From Paracraurococcus sp042666655 (GTDB lineage Bacteria; Pseudomonadota; Alphaproteobacteria; Acetobacterales; Acetobacteraceae): a stretch of DNA of 64,000 nt. This document shows positions 41,690 to 49,992 of the stretch, piece after piece (within the stretch, counting starts at the first letter, position 1; each line of letters begins with the position of its first letter). The translations under genes were made by a program, and so were the position numbers. Below the pieces are notes generated by a model. The model worked only from the letters and a program-made list of their open reading frames with translations, was not told where the DNA came from and ran no database searches. Location: NCBI RefSeq assembly GCF_042666655.1, contig NZ_JBHTDE010000006.1:124001-188000 (forward strand), written 5' to 3'.

Positions 41690-41905
41690 GCAAATCCCCG
41701 GCAAAACTCGAGTTTTCTCAATGATATGAGACAGGGCCGGGGAGGAAGTATGTCCCGGATGGACACCGCGTCCGACCCTTGTCCATATTTGAGGGTCACC
41801 ACTGCCACGCGGCGAGTGCCGGGCTCGGAAAACCAACGTGGAAGTTCGGGGCAGCAATGCCTCTTTCTCCCCGATCTCACCACCTCTCTCCCCGAGAACC
41901 CAGCC
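41690..41905. other. 216-bp gap with a 14-bp A/T-flanked palindrome
   Basis: The gap between the GT2 and otsA 3' ends contains a perfect palindrome AAAACTCGAGTTTT (41703-41716) in an otherwise AT-richer patch. It could form a short terminator-like stem-loop for either convergent gene, or be an operator. An ATG at 41750 with GGGGAGGAAG upstream opens a frame that then runs across otsA on the opposite strand; I judge it not coding. Confidence 0.35.
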
Positions 41906-43300
41906 CTACGCAGTCCCCGCCACGGGCATCCGCTCCAGCGCCTCGGGCGCCAGGCTGCGCAGGAAATCCTGCCCCCAGCCCTCCGGCGAGGTCTCGGCGA
42001 TCGCCGCCCAGGCGGCCTGCCAGCGCATCCGCCGCTCGGCCAGCGGCATGTCCAGCGCGGCGGCGATGGATTCCGCCATGCCCTCCGCATCATGCGGGTT
42101 CACCAACAGCGCGGAGTCAAGCTGCGCCGCCGCCCCGGCGAAGCGCGACAGTACCAGCACGCCGGGGTCGGCCGGGTCCTGCGCGGCAATGTATTCCTTT
42201 GCCACCAGGTTCATGCCGTCACGGATCGGCGTGACGATGCCGACCCGGGCCAGCCGCATGAAGCCTGCCACCGTGTCGCGCGTCTGCGGCCGCGCCAGCA
42301 GGCGCAGCGGGGTCCAATCGGGCTCGCCGAACTCGCTGTTGATGCTGCCGGCCGCCGAGTCGATCTCCTGCCGCAGCCGGCGATAGGCCGCCACATCCTC
42401 GCGCGAAGGCGCGGCGATCTGCAGCATGGTCAGGCTGCGCGCCGGGCGGCGGGCGACCACGCGGCGGAAGGCCTCCAGCCGCTCCGGTAGGCCCTTGGTC
42501 GGGTCCAGCCGGTCGACACCCAGCAGCAAGGCCTGGCCGCGCACCGAGCGTGCCAGCAGCCGGTAGGGCTCGGTCTCCGCCTGCGCCGCCGCGGTGGCGG
42601 CGAATTCCGGCGCGGCGATCTCCGCCGGGAAAACGCCCAGCCGGACCGGCCGGCCGCCGAGTTCCACGTAATGATCGCCGGTGCGCACGGCCCCGGCGAA
42701 GCCAACCGCGGTGGCGGCGAAATTGTCCCGGTCCGTCGCGGTCTGGAAGCCGAGCAGGTCGCAGGCCAGCACGTCCTGCACCAGGCCACGGATGCCAGGC
42801 GCCACGGCGGCAGCTTCCGGCGCCGGGAAGGGGACATGCAGGAAGAAGCCGGTCGGCCCGAGCACGCCGCGCTGCCGCAGCGCACCGGGCAGCGACATCA
42901 GGTGGTAGTCGTGCACCCAGATGCGGTCGTCTGGCCGCAGCAACGGCACCAGGTTGTCGGCGAAGCGGCGGTTGACCTTGCGATAGACGTCGAGGTCCTG
43001 GCGGCGGAAGCTCATCAGATGCGGCAGGCTGTGCAGCATCGGCCAGAGCACGCCGTTGCTGTAGCCGGTATAGTAGCCGCGATGCTCGGCCTCTGTCAGG
43101 TCGATGGTCGCGTAGCCGACGCCGCCACGCTGGGTCAGCCCTGGCGGGGCGGCGGTTTCGGTCACCGCGCCACTCCAGCCGAACCACAGGCCGCCGCGAC
43201 GTTGCATGAGCCCGAGGAGCGCGACCGCCAGCCCCCCGGCCTGGCCGGCATTGCCCTGCGGCACCGGCACGCGGTTGGAGACGACGACGATGCGGCTCAT
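41906..43300 (-). CDS. otsA: trehalose-6-phosphate synthase OtsA, 464 aa
   Basis: GT20 retaining glycosyltransferase joining UDP-glucose (or ADP/GDP-glucose) and glucose-6-phosphate into trehalose-6-phosphate. Active-site segments match E. coli OtsA: VVVSNRVP, the glycine loop QAGGLAVALLG, YYTGYSNGVLWP, VHDYHLM, VDRLDPTKGLPERLEAF with the donor-phosphate Arg and Lys, and PIRDGMNLVAKEYIAAQ. No phosphatase domain is fused and no otsB lies in the window. Last gene of the locus; its ATG overlaps the treY stop (ATGA). Confidence 0.94.
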   Translation of the reverse strand: MSRIVVVSNRVPVPQGNAGQAGGLAVALLGLMQRRGGLWFGWSGAVTETAAPPGLTQRGGVGYATIDLTEAEHRGYYTGYSNGVLWPMLHSLPHLMSFRRQDLDVYRKVNRRFADNLVPLLRPDDRIWVHDYHLMSLPGALRQRGVLGPTGFFLHVPFPAPEAAAVAPGIRGLVQDVLACDLLGFQTATDRDNFAATAVGFAGAVRTGDHYVELGGRPVRLGVFPAEIAAPEFAATAAAQAETEPYRLLARSVRGQALLLGVDRLDPTKGLPERLEAFRRVVARRPARSLTMLQIAAPSREDVAAYRRLRQEIDSAAGSINSEFGEPDWTPLRLLARPQTRDTVAGFMRLARVGIVTPIRDGMNLVAKEYIAAQDPADPGVLVLSRFAGAAAQLDSALLVNPHDAEGMAESIAAALDMPLAERRMRWQAAWAAIAETSPEGWGQDFLRSLAPEALERMPVAGTA

Positions 43301-46092
43301 CCCACCTCCAGCAACGCCACCGGAAGTTGTGCGAGCACCTGCCCGACGGGCAAGCGGTCGCCCTGGGCGCGCAGACCCTCCCCGGTCAGCGCATCCCGCC
43401 AGTGCCGTGCCTGCCATGAAGCCGGCAGACGGAGATCGGTTCCGCTCCATTCCGCCGCCGGCAGCAGCGGCAACGACGAATCCTTCAGGATCGTCGCCGG
43501 CAGCCGGGTGACGACGGTCAGCGCGGCCCGGCCGCGATGGGTGCGGAGGAAGGCGAGGACATGGGCGGCGAGCGGTCCTTCGACCAGCACGGGCTGGTAG
43601 TCGCCCGCGGCGAACAATGCCGGTTGCGCGGCCCGGTGCGCCAGGGTGCGGGCAATGACCGCCTGCTTGATTCGTCCGTCGTCCCAGTATTGCAGCAGGG
43701 TTGCAACCGGCACCGCGTCATCCAGTGCAGCGCGGCGCGCCGTCCAGTCCACCGGCCGGCGGTTGTCCGGGTCGACCAGCGAGAAATCCCAGAACTCGGT
43801 GCCCTGGTAGAGGTCCGGCACGCCCGGCGCGGTGCAGCGGAGCAGCGTCTGTGACAGGCTGTTGATGGCGCCCGCGGGCGCGATCCGGGAGGCAAAGGCG
43901 GCGATCTCCGCCCGCATGCGGCTTGCGCGGTCGGGTGCCATGATGGCGGTGATGAATTCCTGGCACGCTGTTTCGTATTCGGCGTTGGGCACCGCCCATT
44001 CGGTGCGGCGCTTGGCCTCGCGCAGCGCCTTCTCCTGCCAGGCGGCCACGCGCTCGAGGAAGGCCACGACCCCCGGCTCGTCCTCCGGCGCCAGGCCCAG
44101 CGGCCAGGCGCCGACCAGGGTCTGGTACAGCATCAACTGTGCGCTCATCCCCGGCGCGGCACCGTCCGGCAGGTCGCGCCGGAGCGGGGCATTCAAACGC
44201 GACCAGCGCTGCACGGCGGCGGTCCATTCGCCGTGCAACTCGGACAGCACGGCCAGGCGGGCACGGACATCCTCGCCGCGCTTGTGGTCATGCGTGGCGG
44301 TCGCCAGCAGGGCACGCGGGAAATTCTTCACCCGGGCGCGGGCCGCGCCATGGAACCCGGCCGGCTGCACGGCGAAGCGGGCCGGATCGGACCCAACCTC
44401 GTTGCGCGAGATCAACCGGCCGTAACGGTAGAAGGCGGTGTCCTCCACGCTTTTCGCCGCGACCGGGGCCGAGAGCTGCTGGAACCGCACCGCGGCCGCC
44501 AGCCGGTCGCGCCGTAGCACCGGAGGCAGGCTGCGGGGTGGATCGCCGCCCAGCCAGGCATCAAGCAACTCGATCAGCGGCCGGTCGGCAGCGCGCACCG
44601 TCCGCCGCGCCCCGGCCAGTGCCCAGTCGAGGATGCGCTTGTCCTCCGCCGAGCGTCCGCCGGTCGAGATGTAGAGCCGGTAGACCGGGAAGTGCACCAG
44701 CACCTCGACCAGCGCGCGGCGCAGGCCGGTGAGGGTGAAGTCCCGCGTCGCCAGATCGCGCGCCGCCACCCGCTTCAGCGCCGCGGCGGTGGCGTTCAGC
44801 TCGGAGGCGAGGTTGTCGCGCAGGATCTGCCGTCGTGCCTGCTTGGCTTCCTCCTCGAACAGCGGGGATCGGCCGGTTTGCTCGGCCCACAACGCGGTCA
44901 GCGGCGCCTCGCCCGCCGGGTCGTGCAACACGCCGCTGGCCTCGTCCATGAAGTCGTAGCCGGTGGTGCCGTCGACCGACCAATCGGTGCGCAGCGTCTC
45001 GAAAGGGGCGAGGATCTTCTCCACCCAGATCATCGGCTCGCGGTCCGGCCGTACCGCCTGCATGCGGCGGTAGAGTTTGCGGCAATAGCCGCGCGGGTCG
45101 GCCAGGCCGTCCACGTGGTCGATCCGCATGCCGTCCACCACGCCCTCGGCATAGAGCTTCAGGACCAGGTCATGCGTGGCGTCGAACACCTCCGGCTCCT
45201 CGACCCTGAGGCCGGCCAGAGAGGTGATGTCGAAGAAGCGGCGCCAGTTGATCTCGTCCGCCGCGGCGCGCCACCAGGCGAGCCGGTAGTGCTGGCGTTC
45301 CAGCAGCCGGTGCAGCGCGCGGCGGCCGTCCTCGGTGGTGGCGTCGTGCGCGGCGAGCGCTGCGGCGATGCCGGCGCCGCCGTCCGGCGTCGCGGCGCGG
45401 GCAGCCAGCGCGGCACGCAGGGCCGCGGCCTGTTCGCGCGCCAGGGCGCGGTCGCGCAGCCCGGTGCGGCCGAACTCCAGGGCGGAATCGGCCAGCCGCG
45501 GGTCGCCCGAGGCCTGCAGGATGTGGTGGTAGTGCTGCGGCGCGATCGGGAAGCGGTGCTCGAAATACTGCGCATGGAAGCGCCCGTCGGCAGCGTCGAA
45601 TTGCAGCTTGAGGTCGCCCGAGGCCAGTACCTCGCCATAGGGCGCGCCGAGGAAGGGCGCCAGCATGCGGTTCGCCAGCGCGCGGTCCGGCGGATCCCAG
45701 TCGATGTCGAAGAAGCCGGCATAAGGGCTCTGCCGGCCCCATTCCAGCACATCCAGCCACCAGGCATTGTCGGCGCCGCCGACGCCCATGTGGTTCGGCA
45801 CGATATCGATGATCAGGCCGAGCCCGGCGTCCGTCAGCGCCGCCACCAGCCGGCGCAGCGCGGGCTCGCCGCCCAATTCCGGGTTGATCTGGTTGTGGTC
45901 GACAATGTCGTAGCCGTGCATCGAGCCCGGCCGCGCCTTCAGGATGGGGGAGGCATAGAGATGGCTTATGCCGAGCTGGGCCAGATAGGGCACCAGTGGC
46001 ACGGCATCGTCCAGCGTGAAGCCGGCATGGAATTGCAGGCGCGCGGTGGCGCGCAGGCCCGCCGGGCCTGTGTCACGCGGCGGGTTCGCCAT
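43297..46092 (-). CDS. treY: maltooligosyl trehalose synthase TreY, 931 aa
   Basis: GH13 enzyme that isomerises the reducing-end glucose of maltodextrins into a terminal trehalose unit. TARLQFHAGFTLDDAVPLVPYL begins the barrel; HGYDIVDHNQINPELG and VPNHMGV are typical TreY; GMRIDHVDGLADPRGY carries the nucleophile Asp and MIWVEKIL the acid Glu; VEDTAFYRYGRLISRNEVGSDP is the family-specific segment. Length is a little above the usual 700-830 residues owing to loop insertions. It works with TreZ, whose gene is two positions upstream. A 71-base gap with a stem-loop separates it from malQ. Confidence 0.93.
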   Translation of the reverse strand: MANPPRDTGPAGLRATARLQFHAGFTLDDAVPLVPYLAQLGISHLYASPILKARPGSMHGYDIVDHNQINPELGGEPALRRLVAALTDAGLGLIIDIVPNHMGVGGADNAWWLDVLEWGRQSPYAGFFDIDWDPPDRALANRMLAPFLGAPYGEVLASGDLKLQFDAADGRFHAQYFEHRFPIAPQHYHHILQASGDPRLADSALEFGRTGLRDRALAREQAAALRAALAARAATPDGGAGIAAALAAHDATTEDGRRALHRLLERQHYRLAWWRAAADEINWRRFFDITSLAGLRVEEPEVFDATHDLVLKLYAEGVVDGMRIDHVDGLADPRGYCRKLYRRMQAVRPDREPMIWVEKILAPFETLRTDWSVDGTTGYDFMDEASGVLHDPAGEAPLTALWAEQTGRSPLFEEEAKQARRQILRDNLASELNATAAALKRVAARDLATRDFTLTGLRRALVEVLVHFPVYRLYISTGGRSAEDKRILDWALAGARRTVRAADRPLIELLDAWLGGDPPRSLPPVLRRDRLAAAVRFQQLSAPVAAKSVEDTAFYRYGRLISRNEVGSDPARFAVQPAGFHGAARARVKNFPRALLATATHDHKRGEDVRARLAVLSELHGEWTAAVQRWSRLNAPLRRDLPDGAAPGMSAQLMLYQTLVGAWPLGLAPEDEPGVVAFLERVAAWQEKALREAKRRTEWAVPNAEYETACQEFITAIMAPDRASRMRAEIAAFASRIAPAGAINSLSQTLLRCTAPGVPDLYQGTEFWDFSLVDPDNRRPVDWTARRAALDDAVPVATLLQYWDDGRIKQAVIARTLAHRAAQPALFAAGDYQPVLVEGPLAAHVLAFLRTHRGRAALTVVTRLPATILKDSSLPLLPAAEWSGTDLRLPASWQARHWRDALTGEGLRAQGDRLPVGQVLAQLPVALLEVG

Positions 46093-46113
46093 GGGTCGGT
46101 CTCCGTCAGCTCA

Positions 46114-46130
46114 GCGGCGCCACGCGCCGC
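46114..46130 (-). other. intercistronic stem-loop between malQ and treY
   Basis: GCGGCGC (46114-46120) and GCGCCGC (46124-46130) form a perfect 7-bp stem with a CAC loop, in the middle of the only sizeable gap (71 bases) in the eight-gene locus. It may attenuate or stabilise the transcript between malQ and treY; there is no T run. Confidence 0.35.
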
Positions 46131-46163
46131 CTTCAACACGCGGAGCCAATGCAGCCGGAGCGC

Positions 46164-48200
46164 TCAGGTTTCCTGGGCGCGAGGCCTGGCCTGCGCGAAA
46201 CGGTCCAACCGCCGTGCCACCAGGGGGTCGTCCAGCACCGTCGCGGCATCGCCGGGCAGGCGGCGGCGCCAATTCGGATGCTCTTCGACCGTGCCGGGCA
46301 GGTTGGGCTGTTCCGGCAGGCCGAGCGCATCCTCGAGCGGCAGGATGGCCAGGGCGCAGCTGGCGGCGCCGACATGGGCCAGTGCGGCATCCACCACCGC
46401 ATCGGTATCCTGCAGCCCCGGCGGGTCGCCGCTGGCGGCACCGCTTTCGCGGAAGGCGGCCCAGAGCGCGGTACGCTCCTCGCCACGCCGCACCTCCTCG
46501 CGCTTCGCCGTCGCCACGTCGGGGAAGCGGTCGAGCTCGGCGCGCCACATGATGTCGCGGCCCTGCCACCAGCCGACCACCGTCGGCAGGTCGTGCGTGG
46601 TGGTCATCGCCGTGGCGTTGCGCGGCCAATCGGCGGGTGGGCGGAAGCGGCCGTCCTGCTCCTGTTCGAACCAAAGGACCTTCATCCCGAGGATGCCGGC
46701 CTCCTCCATGCGGTCGAGGAAACCCTCGGGCAGGGTGCCGAGATCCTCGCCGATGACGATCGCCCGGTGGCGGTGCGATTCGAGCGCGAGGAGCCGCACC
46801 AGGTCGTCCACGGGAAAGCGCAGATAGGCGCCCTCGGCCGGGCCCGCACCGCGCGGCACGACCCAGAGCCGCTGCAGCCCCATGCAATGATCGACCCGCA
46901 CGCCACCCGAATGGCGGAAGGCGGCGCGGGCGAGTTCGAGGAAGGCGCCGAAGCCGCCGGCCTTCATCTCCAGCGGGGAGAATGCGGTCAGCCCCCAATC
47001 CTGGCCGAGCGGCGAGAAGATGTCCGGTGGTGCGCCGACCGTGACATCGGGCAGGATGGCACGCTGGTGCGACCAGGCATGGCTGCCGCCGCCATCGGTG
47101 CCGACGGCGAGGTCGGCGATCAGCCCGATCGGCATCCCGGCCTCGCGTGCCGCCTGCTGCGCCGCGCCGCGGGAGGCATCGGTCAGCCATTGGCAGAAGG
47201 CGTGGAAGGCGACCTCGGCTGGGTTGTCGCGGGCGAAGCGCTGGACGCCGGGGCTGTCCGGCGCCTGGAACTCGGCCGGCCAGTCGCGCCAGTTCCACAG
47301 CGAAGGCTCGCGCGCCAGCAGATGGGCGTGCAGCGCCTCGAACCGGGCATGCGATTCCAGCGCAGTCCCGGCTTCGTTGCGGTAGTCCACGAAGCCGGGG
47401 TGGTCGGCGGCCTTGGCGTAGAGCGTGCGCAGCCGGGCCAGCTTGCGCCGGGCGGCGGAGGGCCAGTCGATCAGACCGTCCGCCGGGCCGGAATCGTCCG
47501 CGATGTCGCCCAGCGCAGCGGCGGGATCGGCGTGCAGGACATTGAGGAAGATGCGGGAGGACGGCGAGTAGGGCCCGTACTTCCCCACATCCGCCGAGAA
47601 CAGCGCATGCGCCGGGCTGACCGCGATGGCGGCGCAGCCGCGCCGGCCGGCGGCCCGCGCCAGCGCGGCGACGCCGCCGAAATCGCCGATGCCCATGTCG
47701 CGCGGCGAGCGCAGCGAATAGATCTGCGCCGCGAGGGCCCAGGGCAGCGTGCCGCCATGTGCCGCGGCACCGAGATCGGCGAGCGAGACGCAGCGCGCCG
47801 GGGCCGCGGCGACGATGCAATGCGCATCGTCCAGGTGCAGCCGGTGGTAGCCGGGGGTGGACACGCCGGGCAGCCTTGCCTCGCCGCCCCAGCCTTCCTC
47901 CAGATGGCCTTCGATCCGGCCGCCGCCTTCGATATCCAGGCGGAAGCGGTGGCCGATCTCCGCGCCGGGGATCCGCACGCCGTCGGGGCCGGTGGTCATG
48001 GTGATCAGCGGCGGCAGCCGGTCGGCCAGGGCGCGCAGGGTCACGCGTGCCTCCCCCGCATCCGCCGGCAAGCCCTGGGCTGCCATCACCGCGCGCAGCG
48101 TGTCGGGGGCGACGGATTTCTCCTGGCCGCGCACGTCGCGCCAGGCGGTGGCGATGCCGGCCGCCTCCGCCATGCTGCGCAGGTCGTCGTCGGTGGTCAT
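46164..48200 (-). CDS. malQ: 4-alpha-glucanotransferase MalQ, 678 aa
   Basis: GH77 amylomaltase; transfers maltodextrin segments, freeing glucose and remodelling chain length. IYSLRSPRDMGIGDFGGVAAL opens the catalytic barrel after an N-terminal accessory part; YSPSSRIFLNVLH, GVRVDHCMGL (nucleophile Asp), VIGEDLGTLPEGF (acid Glu) and TTTHDLPTVVGWW (third Asp) are the active site. ATG 48200, 13 bases past the treZ stop with an AGGGGG site, is preferred; ATG 48227, overlapping treZ, would add 9 residues. In this locus it adjusts glucan ends for TreYZ and GlgE. Confidence 0.92.
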   Translation of the reverse strand: MTTDDDLRSMAEAAGIATAWRDVRGQEKSVAPDTLRAVMAAQGLPADAGEARVTLRALADRLPPLITMTTGPDGVRIPGAEIGHRFRLDIEGGGRIEGHLEEGWGGEARLPGVSTPGYHRLHLDDAHCIVAAAPARCVSLADLGAAAHGGTLPWALAAQIYSLRSPRDMGIGDFGGVAALARAAGRRGCAAIAVSPAHALFSADVGKYGPYSPSSRIFLNVLHADPAAALGDIADDSGPADGLIDWPSAARRKLARLRTLYAKAADHPGFVDYRNEAGTALESHARFEALHAHLLAREPSLWNWRDWPAEFQAPDSPGVQRFARDNPAEVAFHAFCQWLTDASRGAAQQAAREAGMPIGLIADLAVGTDGGGSHAWSHQRAILPDVTVGAPPDIFSPLGQDWGLTAFSPLEMKAGGFGAFLELARAAFRHSGGVRVDHCMGLQRLWVVPRGAGPAEGAYLRFPVDDLVRLLALESHRHRAIVIGEDLGTLPEGFLDRMEEAGILGMKVLWFEQEQDGRFRPPADWPRNATAMTTTHDLPTVVGWWQGRDIMWRAELDRFPDVATAKREEVRRGEERTALWAAFRESGAASGDPPGLQDTDAVVDAALAHVGAASCALAILPLEDALGLPEQPNLPGTVEEHPNWRRRLPGDAATVLDDPLVARRLDRFAQARPRAQET

Positions 48201-48213
48201 GCTGGCCCCCTGG

Positions 48214-49992
48214 TCATGCGGCGCCATCCTGCCCCGGCCGGGCCATCAGGGCGACCGTGCAGCGCGCCGGCAGCCTGCCCTCGGCCAAGGCGCCGGCCCG
48301 GCTTTCGAACAGCGGCGCGCCGGCGGCATCGCAGGGCACCGGATCGGCACCCAGATTGGTGGCGATGGCCAGGGTGCTGCCGTCGCCGAGCCGCCAGCGG
48401 GCCAGCACCGCCTTCTCGCCGATCGCCTGGGCGCCCAGCGCCCGGGCACCAGGCAGATGCGGGACGATGCGCGCATGGCGGATGGCCAGCAGGCGGCGGT
48501 GCAGCGCCAGGATGCCGTCATGCGGCGGGCGGGTCGCCTCGGCCGGGTCGGGAATCGAGGCGTGAAAGGTGGCTTCCGCGTTCGGGTCGGGGATGCGTTC
48601 CCGGGTCGCCGGATCCTGGAAAACGGCGAATTTGGCGAATTCCTTGCGCCGTCCCGCGGTGACCAGCGGGGCGAGTTCGGCATTGTGGTCGGTGAAGAAC
48701 AGGAAGGGCGCGGTGGCGCCCCATTCCTCGCCCATGAACAGCATGGGGATCTGCGGCGACAACAGCAGCAGCGCTGCTGCCGCTTCCAGTGTCGCGTGGT
48801 CGGTCAGCGCCGGCAGGCGTTCACCGAAGGCACGGTTGCCGACCTGATCGTGGTTCTGCAGGAACAGCACGAAGGCGGTCGGCGGCAGGTGGGCGGAAGG
48901 CTCGCCGCGCGGCGCGCCGAGATGCCCGGAGACCTGGCCCTGGAACAGGAAGCCTTCGGACAGCACGGTTGCCAGCTTCTCGGCGCCCGATTCGGCGAAA
49001 TCCTCGTAATAACCCTCACGCTCGCCGGTTAGCAGCGGGTGCAGGATGTTGTGGCCGTCATCGTTCCACTGCGCGTCGAAATCGCCCGATGGCTTGAGGT
49101 GGCGGGCACCGTTGCGCTCGTTCTCCAGAACCAAGTGGACATGGCGATCGGGGATCTCGCGGCGGATGCGGGCGGCGAGCACGTCCAGCCAATCGGCCTC
49201 GGCGATGGCATGCACGGCATCGAAGCGGAGCCCGTCGAATCGGTATTCGTTCAGCCAGAACAGCGCGTTGTCCTCGAAGAAGTCGCGCACGGGCGGCTTC
49301 TTGAAGTCGATCGCGGCGCCCCAGGGGGTGTGGATGCCCTCATCGAAGAAGGACTTGGCATAGGCGTGCAGATAGGCGCCGTCCGGGCCGAAATGGTTGT
49401 AGACGACATCAAGGAAGACCATCAGGCCCATGCCATGCGCGGCATCGATCAGCGACTTCAATTCGTCCGGCGTGCCCAGCGTGGTGTCCGGCGCATAGGG
49501 CAGGACGCCATCGTAGCCCCAATTGCGGCTGCCGGGATGGTCGTTAATCGGCATCAGCTCGATCGCCGTCACGCCGAGGTCGTGCAGCCGCGGCAGCGCT
49601 GCCTGGACGCCGGCAAAGCCGCCCATGGCCCCGGCATGCAACTCGTACAGCACCACCTCGTGCCAGGGGCGGCCCCGCCAGTCCGCGTGCCGCCAGGCAT
49701 AGGCGCAGGGGTCGACGACGACGGAGGCATCGTGCACGTCGCCAGCCTGCAGCCGCGAAGCCGGGTCGGGCACCGCCAGGTCGGCCGAGACGCGGAAGCG
49801 GTACTGCGTGCCGGCGCCGAGCGGGGCCACCACCTCGTGCCAGCCATCGCCTTGGGCGTTCATCGCTTGCGGCGCGTGCTGCTCCGCTTCCAGCATCACC
49901 TGGGACGCGTCGGGCGCCCAGAGTCGGAAATGGGTCCGGTCGGGGGCGAGCAGCGTCGCGCCCCAGCGGGTCTGTTGCGCGAACCCGGTCAT
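48214..49992 (-). CDS. treZ: maltooligosyl trehalose trehalohydrolase TreZ, 592 aa
   Basis: GH13 hydrolase that releases trehalose from maltooligosyl-trehalose made by TreY. N-terminal beta domain (FRLWAPDASQVMLE), then the barrel with YELHAGAMGGFAGVQAAL, DVVYNHFGPDGAYLHAYA (a TreZ-specific wording), GLRFDAVHAI with the nucleophile Asp, LVLENERN with the acid Glu, and FLQNHDQVGNRAFGERL with the third Asp. Length is typical. ATG overlaps the glgX stop (ATGA). Confidence 0.94.
   Translation of the reverse strand: MTGFAQQTRWGATLLAPDRTHFRLWAPDASQVMLEAEQHAPQAMNAQGDGWHEVVAPLGAGTQYRFRVSADLAVPDPASRLQAGDVHDASVVVDPCAYAWRHADWRGRPWHEVVLYELHAGAMGGFAGVQAALPRLHDLGVTAIELMPINDHPGSRNWGYDGVLPYAPDTTLGTPDELKSLIDAAHGMGLMVFLDVVYNHFGPDGAYLHAYAKSFFDEGIHTPWGAAIDFKKPPVRDFFEDNALFWLNEYRFDGLRFDAVHAIAEADWLDVLAARIRREIPDRHVHLVLENERNGARHLKPSGDFDAQWNDDGHNILHPLLTGEREGYYEDFAESGAEKLATVLSEGFLFQGQVSGHLGAPRGEPSAHLPPTAFVLFLQNHDQVGNRAFGERLPALTDHATLEAAAALLLLSPQIPMLFMGEEWGATAPFLFFTDHNAELAPLVTAGRRKEFAKFAVFQDPATRERIPDPNAEATFHASIPDPAEATRPPHDGILALHRRLLAIRHARIVPHLPGARALGAQAIGEKAVLARWRLGDGSTLAIATNLGADPVPCDAAGAPLFESRAGALAEGRLPARCTVALMARPGQDGAA

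Noticed and set aside
38701..41724. A 1007-codon plus-strand frame over the amidohydrolase and glycosyltransferase region
   Set aside because: The minus-strand amidohydrolase has all metal ligands, and the plus-strand GT2 gene lies in another frame; the long frame has shadow composition only.
41726..42490. Plus-strand frame starting after the GT2 gene, with an in-frame ATG at 41750 and a good ribosome site
   Set aside because: It soon runs across otsA on the opposite strand with shadow composition; the first 50 codons alone match no family.
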